From positions 1 through 64,000 of the forward strand of contig JAIBCD010000002.1 in assembly GCA_019694335.1 (NCBI GenBank): a DNA stretch of 64,000 nt, read 5' to 3'. Of the stretch, positions 1 to 9,135 are shown piece by piece; positions within the stretch are counted from its first letter, which is position 1, and each line of letters starts with the position of its first letter. A program made the position numbers and the translations under genes. The notes below the pieces were generated by a model. It searched no databases, was not told the origin of the DNA, and saw only the letters and a list, made by a program, of their open reading frames with translations. Source of the stretch: Rhodospirillaceae bacterium. GTDB taxonomy: Bacteria > Pseudomonadota > Alphaproteobacteria > Rhodospirillales > Rhodospirillaceae.

Positions 1-2109
1 GTCCAATACCCGCCCAACCGCAGCTTCACCAGCAAGACCGAAGCCTCGGGCAACGACATCGAGGTCAAGCTGGGCCGCATCGGCCAGGGCCAGCCGCAGG
101 CCTCCGAGACCGTGCGCGCGCTCGACCGCGACGGCCAGGTCGTGGCCCAGAGCGTGGTCACCTTCGGCGCCGGCGCCGCCACCGCCACCGCGCGCATGGC
201 CATGCCGACCGAACTCGCCAACCGCATCGCGCGCTTCGACGTCGAGAACGTGGCGGCGGCGTCCACGACCGTTCTGTCGGACGACCACTGGCAGCGCCGC
301 CCGGTCGGGTTGGCGAGCGCCACGATCAACGGCGTACGCGCGCCGCTCCTGGAGAACGCCTATTACGTCCGCGAGGCCCTGGGGCCTTACGCCGATGTCC
401 GCACCGGCGATCTCGACTCCCTGCTCGAACGGCCTCTCGCCGTGTTGATCATGGCCGACGGCGGCAAGATCCTGGAAGCCGAGCAGGACCGCATCGGCGC
501 CTGGGTGGACGGCGGCGGCCTGCTGGTGCGCTTCGCCGGACCCAACCTCACCACCAATGTCGATCCGCTGCTGCCGGTGAAGCTGCGTGAAGGCGGCCGC
601 ACCCTGGGCGGTGCCATGTCGTGGAGCACGCCGGCCTCGGTCGCGCCCTTCCCGAGCACATCGCCGTTCAAGGATCTGCTGGTCCCCGACGACGTCACCG
701 TCACATCCCAGGTGCTGGCCGAACCGGCCGCCGATCTCGCCGCCAAGACCTGGGCGCGGCTGCAGGACGGCACGCCGCTGGTCACCGCCATGCGCAAGGG
801 CCAGGGTTGGATCGTGCTGATCCATGTCAGCGCGACGCCCGAGTGGTCCAAGCTGCCGCTGTCGGGCCTGTTCGTGGATATGCTGCGCCGCCTGGTCGAC
901 ATCAGCCGCGGTATCCAGGGCGATGCCGAGGACGCCGTGGGCCAACTGCCGCCGCGCAACCTGATCGACGGCTTCGGCCGCCTGATGCCACCCGGCCCCG
1001 CCACCGCCGCCATCGCTGCGGAAGCCATCGCCAAGACCGCCGCCAGCCCGTCCACGCCGCCGGGACTGTACGGGCAGCCGGGCGCCACGCGCGCCCTCAA
1101 CCTCTCGGCCAACATGCCCGAGCTCAAGGCGCTGCCCGAGCCGCCGCTGGGCGCGACCCGCATGGGCTTTGATTCCGTGGCGCGCGAGCGCGTGCTGAAA
1201 CCCTGGCTGCTGACCGCGGCCTTGATCCTGCTGCTCGCCGATCTGGTGATCAGCTTCGGCCTGCGCCGCCTGCTGCCGGAACGCATCACCGCCGCCGCGC
1301 TGGCGCTCGCCGTGTGCCTGGTCACGCCGCACTTTCTGATATCGGCGGGGCATGCCGCCGAGGCACGCCGGGAGTTCGATATCGATCCCGCCATCCGCGC
1401 CGCGATTGTCGATACCCGCCTCGCCTACGCCGCCACGGGCAACGCCGACGCCGACCGTCTCGCCGGTTCGGGGCTTGCGGTACTGACCCAACTCATGGCC
1501 GCGCGCACCGCCGCCGAACTGTCCGATCCCGCGCGCGTCGACCTCAACGCCAACAACATCACGGTTGACGGCCTGGTCGCCTATCCCCTGATCTACTGGC
1601 GCATCACGCCGGGGTTCCGGCTGCCGCCACCGAAGGCGCTCGCCGCCCTCAACGCCTATCTGCACCGGGGCGGCATGGTGGTGTTCGACGCCCCCGACCA
1701 GCCGGGCGCGGTGGCCTCCGACGGCAAGAACCACGCGCGCCTCGAGGAGATCGTGCGCAACCTCGATATCCCGCCGGTGTCCAAGATCGCCAACGACCAT
1801 GTGCTCAGCCGCACTTTCTACCTACTGAAGGGCCTGCCGGGCCGCTATGTGGACGGTGAAGTACTGGTGGAAACCGGCTCAACCGCCACCGACGGCACGT
1901 CCTCGGTGATCATCGGTGCCAACGACTGGGCCTCGGCCTGGGCCAAAGACGCCAACGGCATCGCGCTCTACGCCGCCATTCCCGGCGGCGAAACGCAGCG
2001 CGAACTGGCCTACCGCGCCGGCATCAACATGGTGATGTACGCCCTGACCGGCAACTATAAAGCCGACCTCGTGCACCTGCCGGCGATCATGCAGCGGCTG
2101 ACGAATTGA
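1..2109 (+). CDS. DUF4159 domain membrane protein, 5' end outside window
   Basis: The frame is open from base 1 to a TGA at 2107-2109, so only the last 702 codons are present. The first visible part is an extracytoplasmic, BatA/von Willebrand-associated style region. A hydrophobic helix follows around 1200-1275, then a second hydrophobic stretch around 1285-1345. The C-terminal third carries the DUF4159 signature, with a YPLIYWRITPG segment and a GGMVVFDAPDQPG segment. In alphaproteobacteria this family normally follows moxR and DUF58 genes and precedes the membrane protein found here 7 bases downstream. The cluster is thought to act in envelope or stress functions (BatA/aerotolerance-like), but its biochemical role is not established. 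The family call rests on motif recognition. Confidence 0.8.
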   Translation, partial: VQYPPNRSFTSKTEASGNDIEVKLGRIGQGQPQASETVRALDRDGQVVAQSVVTFGAGAATATARMAMPTELANRIARFDVENVAAASTTVLSDDHWQRRPVGLASATINGVRAPLLENAYYVREALGPYADVRTGDLDSLLERPLAVLIMADGGKILEAEQDRIGAWVDGGGLLVRFAGPNLTTNVDPLLPVKLREGGRTLGGAMSWSTPASVAPFPSTSPFKDLLVPDDVTVTSQVLAEPAADLAAKTWARLQDGTPLVTAMRKGQGWIVLIHVSATPEWSKLPLSGLFVDMLRRLVDISRGIQGDAEDAVGQLPPRNLIDGFGRLMPPGPATAAIAAEAIAKTAASPSTPPGLYGQPGATRALNLSANMPELKALPEPPLGATRMGFDSVARERVLKPWLLTAALILLLADLVISFGLRRLLPERITAAALALAVCLVTPHFLISAGHAAEARREFDIDPAIRAAIVDTRLAYAATGNADADRLAGSGLAVLTQLMAARTAAELSDPARVDLNANNITVDGLVAYPLIYWRITPGFRLPPPKALAALNAYLHRGGMVVFDAPDQPGAVASDGKNHARLEEIVRNLDIPPVSKIANDHVLSRTFYLLKGLPGRYVDGEVLVETGSTATDGTSSVIIGANDWASAWAKDANGIALYAAIPGGETQRELAYRAGINMVMYALTGNYKADLVHLPAIMQRLTN

Positions 2110-2116
2110 CGCGCAC

Positions 2117-4228
2117 ATGCTGAATATCGCCTTCACCCCGCAAGTCCCGTCCTTCGTCATCGCCCTGCTGGCGATCTTGAGCGTGGGCCTGATCGGCTAC
2201 GGCCTGTTCAAGCGCGCCCGCGGCACGCTGCTGCGCGCCCTGCCGGTGATGGCGTTGCTGCTCGCGGTCGCCGACCCGCAGTTCGTGCGCGAGACCCGCA
2301 GCCCGCTCAAGGACATCGCCGTGGTGGTGGTGGACGAAAGCGACAGCCAGAAACTCGGCGAACGCACCGCGCGAACCGAAAAGGCGCTGGCGGCCTTGAC
2401 CCGGAGCCTGGCCGAATCCCCCGACCTCGAAATCCGCACCGTGCGCGCCGGCAAGACCGAGGCCGGTTCCACCGCCACCCAGGACGGCACGCGCCTGTTC
2501 AGCGCGCTGACCTCGGCGCTCTCCGACATCCCGGTCAGCCGCTACGCCGGCAGCATCATGATCACCGACGGCGAGGTGCACGACGCGCTCGCGCCCGACA
2601 AAGCGCGCGAAGTACACGCGTCCTACATGGGCGCTCCCCTGCACGTGATGATCTCCGGCGACCGCAACGAATACGACCGGCGCATCAAGGTCGAAAGCGC
2701 ACCGGACTTCGGCCTGGTCGGCAACCGCGTCACCATCAAGCTGCGCGTCGACGACACCGGCAAGGCCCAGGCGCCGCGCGTGCCGGTCACCATCAAGCGC
2801 AATGGCGGCGCGGCGAACCAGATCTTCCTGACCGCCGGCGTCACCACCGACGTGCCGCTGCAGATCGAGAACGCCGGTCCGAACGTGTTCGAGATCGAGG
2901 CCGCCGCCGGCCCCAACGAACTCTCGGCCGCCAATAACAAGACGATGGTGTCGATCAGCGGCGTGCGCGACCGCCTGAAGGTGCTGCTGGTCTCCGGCGA
3001 GCCCCATGTCGGCGAACGCGCCTGGCGCAACCTGCTCAAGTCCGACCCCAACGTCGATCTGGTGCATTTCACCATCCTGCGCCCGCTCAACAAGGATGAC
3101 GGCACGCCGCTCAACGAACTGTCGCTGATCGCCTTTCCGATCCGCGAGCTGTTCGAGGACCAGCTCAACGAATTCAACCTGATCATCTTCGACCGCTACA
3201 GCCAGCGCGGCCTGGTGCCGGCGCAGTACATGGCCAATGTCGCCAACTTCGTGAACCAGGGCGGCGCGGTGATGCTGGCGGTCGGTCCGGAATATGCCGA
3301 CAGCTACTCCCTGTTCGGTGGTCCGCTGCAAAGCGTGCTGCCCGCCGAGCCGACCGGGCGCATCTACACCGGCGCCTTCAAGCCCAAGCTGAGCGAAGCC
3401 GGGCTGCGTCACCCCGTGACCGAGGATCTGGAAGGGGCCCTCGCCAAGAACGCTGCGCTCCCGGGCGCCGCGCAGAATCCCGCGTGGGGCCGCTGGCTGC
3501 GCCAGGTGGAAGTCGCCAAGCCCAAGGGCTCGAAGGTCATGGAGGGCCTGGAGAAGGAGCCGCTCCTGATTCTCGACCGTATCGGCAAGGGCCGCGTTGC
3601 GCTGCTGCTCAGCGACACCATCTGGCTGTGGGGCAAGGGCTTCGACGGCGGCGGCCCGGAAACCGAGCTTCTGCGCCGCACCGCCCACTGGTTGATGAAG
3701 GAACCGGATCTGGAGGAGGAATCGCTCTCCGCAACCGCTCAAGGCGGCGCGCTCACCATCAACCGCCACAGCCTGACCGCCGCCGAGGTTCCGGTGACCG
3801 TGACCCTGCCGTCGGGCGCGGAAAAGAGCGTGCTGCCCAAGGCCACCACCGGCGGCAAGTTCCAGGCCTCCATGCCGATCGACGAGTCCGGCCTCTATCA
3901 CCTGTCCGACGGCAAGACCACCGCGCTCGCCGCCATCGGCACGCCCAATCCGCTGGAAAGCTACGACGTCGCGGCCACCGCCGACAAACTGGCGCCGCTC
4001 GCGGAGACCACCGGCGGCGGCGTGTATTGGCTCCAGGATGGCTCCCTTCCCAGCATCCGGCGCGTCGAACCGAACCGTGCATCCCACGGCTCCACCTGGC
4101 TGGGCCTGAAGGCCAACAATCAATATGTGGTGACCGGGCTGTCTCAGATGCCCCTGGCACCGGTGGGCCTGATCCTGTTGTTCGTCATGGCCGGTGCCAT
4201 GCTGGCCTGGTGGCGCGAAGGGCGTTGA
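2117..4228 (+). CDS. Conserved membrane protein with glutamine-amidotransferase-like fold, partner of DUF4159
   Basis: A 703-residue protein with two N-terminal membrane helices (about residues 11-30 and 38-54) and one C-terminal helix (about 680-698) just before the end. The long middle part is predicted periplasmic or cytoplasmic. It includes a VWA-like early region (IAVVVVDESDSQ near residue 70) and a class I GATase-like region starting near KVLLVSGEPHVGERAWR (about residue 290), with GGAVMLAVGPEY later. I see no catalytic Cys-His-Glu triad, so it is probably a non-enzymatic GATase-like fold. It starts 7 bases after the DUF4159 gene and is surely cotranscribed with it. Exact function is unknown. 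Confidence 0.8.
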   Translation: MLNIAFTPQVPSFVIALLAILSVGLIGYGLFKRARGTLLRALPVMALLLAVADPQFVRETRSPLKDIAVVVVDESDSQKLGERTARTEKALAALTRSLAESPDLEIRTVRAGKTEAGSTATQDGTRLFSALTSALSDIPVSRYAGSIMITDGEVHDALAPDKAREVHASYMGAPLHVMISGDRNEYDRRIKVESAPDFGLVGNRVTIKLRVDDTGKAQAPRVPVTIKRNGGAANQIFLTAGVTTDVPLQIENAGPNVFEIEAAAGPNELSAANNKTMVSISGVRDRLKVLLVSGEPHVGERAWRNLLKSDPNVDLVHFTILRPLNKDDGTPLNELSLIAFPIRELFEDQLNEFNLIIFDRYSQRGLVPAQYMANVANFVNQGGAVMLAVGPEYADSYSLFGGPLQSVLPAEPTGRIYTGAFKPKLSEAGLRHPVTEDLEGALAKNAALPGAAQNPAWGRWLRQVEVAKPKGSKVMEGLEKEPLLILDRIGKGRVALLLSDTIWLWGKGFDGGGPETELLRRTAHWLMKEPDLEEESLSATAQGGALTINRHSLTAAEVPVTVTLPSGAEKSVLPKATTGGKFQASMPIDESGLYHLSDGKTTALAAIGTPNPLESYDVAATADKLAPLAETTGGGVYWLQDGSLPSIRRVEPNRASHGSTWLGLKANNQYVVTGLSQMPLAPVGLILLFVMAGAMLAWWREGR

Positions 4229-4331
4229 GTGCCATTCCCGCGTCCGTGGCGCGGCGAAACGGCAGCCCTCCGCCCGGTTGCGGTCGTCATGAAACCGCGC
4301 CGCAGCCTCACGAAGGGCTATTCGACGAGAG

Positions 4332-4775
4332 CTATTCGATCGTCAGGTTGACGATCCAGGAGCACTTCGACGCGTCGTCGAGCACGCCGCCGCTGATCAC
4401 CTTGACCATGCCCATGGGTTCGGCGCGGCCCTCGAAGGCCACGGTTGATTCGGCGATGCGGACATGGCCCGAGATGAAGCCGGCGTCGGTGACGACGCCG
4501 TCGAACACCGGCTTCAGCGACGCGGCGCCGCTGTCGGGCACGATCGTGCCGCCGTTGATGACGAAATTCTCTACCGGGATGTCGCGGCAGTTGGGCCCGC
4601 TCAGCTCCCGCGTCACCTTCATGACGCCGGAATAGCGACCGTCATATTCATACGTGCGCGGGATCGCGGGTTTGGCCTTGGGCTTGGCTTTGGATTTGGC
4701 CGGCTGCGCGGCGTTGGCGGATGCACAAAGAGCAACCGCCGCAACAAGCGCCATGCATTTACGCAAAAAGGCCAT
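4332..4775 (-). CDS. Small secreted protein of unknown function
   Basis: A 147-residue protein with a clear signal peptide (MAFLRKCMALVAAVALCASANAA), so mature residues begin near 24. A Lys/Ala/Pro-rich linker (SKAKPKAKPAIP) follows, then a compact domain beginning YEYDGRYSGVMKV. The domain contains two cysteines, in GPNCRDIP and ASKCSWIV, that could form a disulfide in the periplasm. The rest is beta-rich and resembles small secreted alphaproteobacterial domains of the form 'dG.Y.G.v...'. It lies convergent to the DUF4159 operon and 33 bases downstream of the ccrM stop. I do not recognise a named family. Confidence 0.7.
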   Translation of the reverse strand: MAFLRKCMALVAAVALCASANAAQPAKSKAKPKAKPAIPRTYEYDGRYSGVMKVTRELSGPNCRDIPVENFVINGGTIVPDSGAASLKPVFDGVVTDAGFISGHVRIAESTVAFEGRAEPMGMVKVISGGVLDDASKCSWIVNLTIE

Positions 4776-4808
4776 AAGGAATCTTAGGCCTTTTTGGATG
4801 CAAGTAAA

Positions 4809-6261
<1,453 letters not shown>

Positions 6262-6921
6262 TTAGATGGGAAGGTCGGTTTGGACCGGCGCCGGGCCGGC
6301 CAGGCGTTCGCGCACCAGGCCGAAGGAACGCCGGTGATGGGGCGTGAGGCCCAGAGCGATAAGCGCATCGCGGTGGGCCTTGGTGGGGTAGCCCACATTG
6401 GTCTCCCAGCCGTAGCCGGGGTGTTCGCGCGCCAGATCCTTCATGTAGCGGTCGCGGGTGACCTTGGCGATCACCGAGGCCGCGGCGATGGACAGCGATT
6501 TGCCGTCGCCCTTCACGATGGTCCGCACCGCGCAGGGGAAATCCTTGGGCGTCTTGTTGCCGTCGATCAGCGCCACGGTCACGGGGCGGCCCAGTGAGTC
6601 GAGCGCGCGCCGCCAGGCGAGGTGCGAGGCGTAATGGATATTGAGGCTGTCGATCTCGTGCACCTCGGCGCGGCCGACGCCGCATACCGCCGCGCCGCAG
6701 GACAAAAGCAGCGCGTAGTATTCCTCGCGGCGCGCGAGCGAGAGTTTCTTGGAATCGTCCAGGCCGTCACGCAGCGCCTTCGGCAGTTTCTTCTGATCGA
6801 GAATCACCGCCGCCGCCACCACCGGCCCCGCCAGCGGCGCACAGCCCACCTCGTCGATCCCGGCGACGATCGCATCGGGATGGTCCTTCAAGGCCGCGCG
6901 TTCGTATTTGAAATCCGGCAT
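6262..6921 (-). CDS. rnhB: Ribonuclease HII with altered GRG motif
   Basis: A 219-residue RNase HII, which nicks RNA-DNA hybrids 5' of ribonucleotides embedded in DNA. The expected carboxylates are visible: Asp23-Glu24 in GIDEVG, Asp120 in ALIDGNK, and Asp139 in VKGDGKS. The conserved IAAASVIAKVTRD block is at 145-157. The oddity is at residues 26-28. The Gly-Arg-Gly element that reads the RNA-DNA junction in characterised enzymes is Gly-Cys-Ala here (DEVGCAPLAGP). Catalytic residues are otherwise intact, so I expect an active enzyme, perhaps with changed substrate preference. It starts 3 bases after the moaB stop, so the two are cotranscribed. The rnhB-ccrM neighbourhood is typical of alphaproteobacteria. 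Confidence 0.93.
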   Translation of the reverse strand: MPDFKYERAALKDHPDAIVAGIDEVGCAPLAGPVVAAAVILDQKKLPKALRDGLDDSKKLSLARREEYYALLLSCGAAVCGVGRAEVHEIDSLNIHYASHLAWRRALDSLGRPVTVALIDGNKTPKDFPCAVRTIVKGDGKSLSIAAASVIAKVTRDRYMKDLAREHPGYGWETNVGYPTKAHRDALIALGLTPHHRRSFGLVRERLAGPAPVQTDLPI

Positions 6922-6924
6922 TGC

Positions 6925-7488
6925 CTATTTTTTTTGGCCGCCTTCCGCGGCCGGGTTCGGCAGGTGCTCCATCAAGCGCGGCATCAGTTCGACAAAGTTG
7001 CACGGCGTATGGCGGGCATCGAGCTGAAACCGGAGGATCTCGTCCCAGCCGTCCTTCACCGCGCCGCGCGAGCCCGGCAAGGCAAACAAATAAGTACCAT
7101 GCGCGACGCCGGCGCAGGCGCGCGACTGGATCGTCGACGTGCCGATGGACTTCAGGCTGATCCACCGGAACAGTTCGCCGAAGCCGGGAATCTCCTTCTC
7201 CCACACTTGCGCGAAGGCCTCGGGCGTGACGTCGCGGCCGGTGACGCCGGTGCCGCCCGTCGTGATGACGCAGTCGATATTCTTATCCGCGATCCAGGCC
7301 TTCAGCTGCGCGACCAGCGTTGGCACGTCGTCCCTGACGATCGTGCGTGCGGCGAGCTTATGGCCGGCGCCGGTGATGCGCTCGGCGAGAATATCGCCCG
7401 AGGTGTCGTTGGCGGCGGTGCGGGTATCCGACACCGTCATGACGGCGATATTGACCGGTACGAAGACCTTGGTTTCATCGATAGACAT
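6925..7488 (-). CDS. moaB: Molybdenum cofactor biosynthesis protein B
   Basis: A 187-residue MoaB/Mog-family protein. The family adenylylates molybdopterin before molybdate insertion. Seen in the sequence: NIAVMTVSDTRT near residue 13, the nucleotide-binding TTGGTGVTGRDVTPEA at about 95-110, and LFALPGSRGAVKDGW at about 152-166. These are the three blocks that define the MogA/MoaB fold. Length fits MoaB rather than MogA. The stop lies 3 bases ahead of the rnhB start, so the genes share a transcript. No other Moco genes are in the window. Confidence 0.92.
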   Translation of the reverse strand: MSIDETKVFVPVNIAVMTVSDTRTAANDTSGDILAERITGAGHKLAARTIVRDDVPTLVAQLKAWIADKNIDCVITTGGTGVTGRDVTPEAFAQVWEKEIPGFGELFRWISLKSIGTSTIQSRACAGVAHGTYLFALPGSRGAVKDGWDEILRFQLDARHTPCNFVELMPRLMEHLPNPAAEGGQKK

Positions 7489-7511
7489 GGAATTCCTAGA
7501 CCGCGGGACCA

Positions 7512-7534
7512 GGCATGGCCGCCACGGCCATGCC
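7512..7534. terminator. Perfect 10-bp hairpin between the glycosylase gene and moaB
   Basis: GGCATGGCCG at 7512-7521 pairs exactly with CGGCCATGCC at 7525-7534 around a 3-base loop. The T-rich flank (CTTCTTTTTATTT) is on the plus-strand side, whereas both neighbouring genes are on the minus strand. For their transcript this is therefore a stem without a U-tract. It could be a weak terminator or an mRNA processing/stability element. Confidence 0.45.
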
Positions 7535-7541
7535 CTTCTTT

Positions 7542-8354
7542 TTATTTGGCAGCAGCGAGCTTCTGCTTGATCGAGATCAGGTCGCGCCAGGCGAACCGCT
7601 TCTGGTCGGGCGAGCGCAGCAGATAGGCGGGGTGAAACAGCGCGGTCGTCGGCACCGGGCGCGGCAGGCCGGGCGTCTCGTATTCATACCAGTGGCCGCG
7701 CAACCGCGTGATCCCCGTGGGTTTGCCGAGCAAGGTCTTGGCCGACATGCCGCCCACCAGCACCAGCACCTGCGGATCCACCAGCTCGATATGCCGGCGC
7801 ACGAACGGCAGGCAGCAGGCGATTTCCTCATCGGTCGGCGCGCGGTTGCCGGGCGGGCGCCAGAACACGATGTTGGTGATATAGGCGTTGGTCTCGCGCG
7901 CGAGACCGATGGAGGCCAGCATCCGGTCGAGCAGCTTGCCGGAGACACCCACGAACGGCAGGCCCTGGCGGTCTTCGTCCGCGCCCGGCGCCTCGCCCAC
8001 GAACATCACGGGCGCTTCAGGATTGCCATCGGCGAACACCGTGCGGCTGGCGAATTTCTTGAGGCCGCAGCCGTCATAACCTTCCACCGCCGCCCGCAGC
8101 TCCGCGACCGTGGTCGCGGCCTGAGCCGCGCGCACCGCCGCCGCCAGGGCGTCGGCGTCGGCGGGCATGGCTGCTGGCACGGGCATCGCGGGACGCATCG
8201 TCACCGGCGCGGGCGCCGCCGCCGACGGGGTGGCTGGCGCGGGCGCGCGCTTGGTCAACCGATCGACCGGCGCGTCGCCGATGCATTCGTCCACACCGGC
8301 GTCGATATACCAGCGCAGCAACGCGGCGGGATTTTCGGAAAGGCCGTCCGTCAT
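7542..8354 (-). CDS. Uracil-DNA glycosylase, family 4-like
   Basis: A 270-residue protein of the Fe-S uracil-DNA glycosylase family, which removes uracil from DNA to start base excision repair. After an Ala/Pro-rich low-complexity N-terminal 80 residues comes the core. The active-site motif is GEAPGADEDRQGLPFVG (about 119-135), followed by YITNIVFWRPPGNR, and the second catalytic motif is HPAYLLRSPDQKR near 242-254. Candidate cluster cysteines are in DGCGLKK, ahead of the core, and EIACCLPF. The N-terminal Cys pair of thermophile enzymes is represented by a single Cys, as in many alphaproteobacterial homologues. A proline-rich N-terminal extension is usual in this class. Confidence 0.9.
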   Translation of the reverse strand: MTDGLSENPAALLRWYIDAGVDECIGDAPVDRLTKRAPAPATPSAAAPAPVTMRPAMPVPAAMPADADALAAAVRAAQAATTVAELRAAVEGYDGCGLKKFASRTVFADGNPEAPVMFVGEAPGADEDRQGLPFVGVSGKLLDRMLASIGLARETNAYITNIVFWRPPGNRAPTDEEIACCLPFVRRHIELVDPQVLVLVGGMSAKTLLGKPTGITRLRGHWYEYETPGLPRPVPTTALFHPAYLLRSPDQKRFAWRDLISIKQKLAAAK

Positions 8355-8620
8355 GGCCGGACTCTGCGGCGGCGGCGGCCAAAAAGCCAGAGCATCGTGC
8401 CGAAAAATGGCTGCCGGGCGCCGCGATCTCGGCGTGGTCGGCTTCTGCTTTTTAGCCGCGCGGCGCGAACCGCAGCAGCGGCGCGTTCCGCCACCTGACG
8501 GTCGCGCACGCCCAGGCCGTGCACGCCGCCCCGGAAGATCTTGAGCCAGAACTCAATGAAACGTGCGGTGGACCGGAGACCGGCTTGAGAGCCAGGATCT
8601 CCACCGGTTGCCCGCCCCCA

Positions 8621-8650
8621 CGCTACGAGCGTTCGCGCTACGAGCGTTCG
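8621..8650. repeat. 15-bp tandem duplication at the 3' end of the small membrane gene
   Basis: CGCTACGAGCGTTCG occurs twice in direct succession (8621-8635 and 8636-8650). The second copy contains the last codons and stop of the gene at 8638. Confidence 0.85.
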
Positions 8651-8919
8651 TGCGAGGTCAGGATGCGCTCGGCGTTGAGCGCCTTGCGGTAAAACCAGAA
8701 GCTGAACCAGACCACCACGGGGATGCTCGCCACGCCGGCGATGGCCATCAGGAGGCCGACGTTGTTCTCGCCCCAGCGCAAGGGCAGGATGCCCAGGGCT
8801 TCCGCCATCTCCTCGACGATGCGAATCACACCGAAGCCGGTGACCGCGATCAGGACGCCCAGCGTGCCCGCGAACAGGATGGTGGTAATGACGGCGTTGG
8901 CGTGGGGGTTGGTACGCAA
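8638..8919 (-). CDS. Small inner-membrane protein, unknown function
   Basis: A 93-residue protein with two predicted membrane helices (about residues 10-32 and 52-76, ending VVWFSFWFYRKAL). The start is a TTG with AAGGA eight bases upstream. The 3' end, including the stop codon, overlaps a 15-base tandem duplication (8621-8650), so the sequence encoding the C-terminus is repeated downstream. No named family is recognised. It is on the same strand as the upstream glycosylase gene but separated by about 280 bases in which I see no gene. Confidence 0.55.
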   Translation of the reverse strand: MRTNPHANAVITTILFAGTLGVLIAVTGFGVIRIVEEMAEALGILPLRWGENNVGLLMAIAGVASIPVVVWFSFWFYRKALNAERILTSHERS

Positions 8920-9135
8920 GATCAGGATCCTTGAGGCAGCCCGATAAGACCGAAGTAATAAGCGGTTGGCCCGGGTTCAAGCAGGCCCTTTTTCAGCCGG
9001 AGCCTTCAGACCGGGGCGTTTCTGCCCAAACCGGCCTGGAAAGGCAAGGACTCTTGGATCGCGCCTCCCGGCAAGCTATACCTAAGCCCTTGCAATGGCG
9101 CTGAATTGGCACACAAAAACGACTTTGGGTGAGGG

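Noticed and set aside
8351..8980. 209-codon minus-strand frame across the small membrane gene
   Set aside because: It overlaps the better-supported 93-codon gene in another frame and has Arg/Pro-rich content without motifs.
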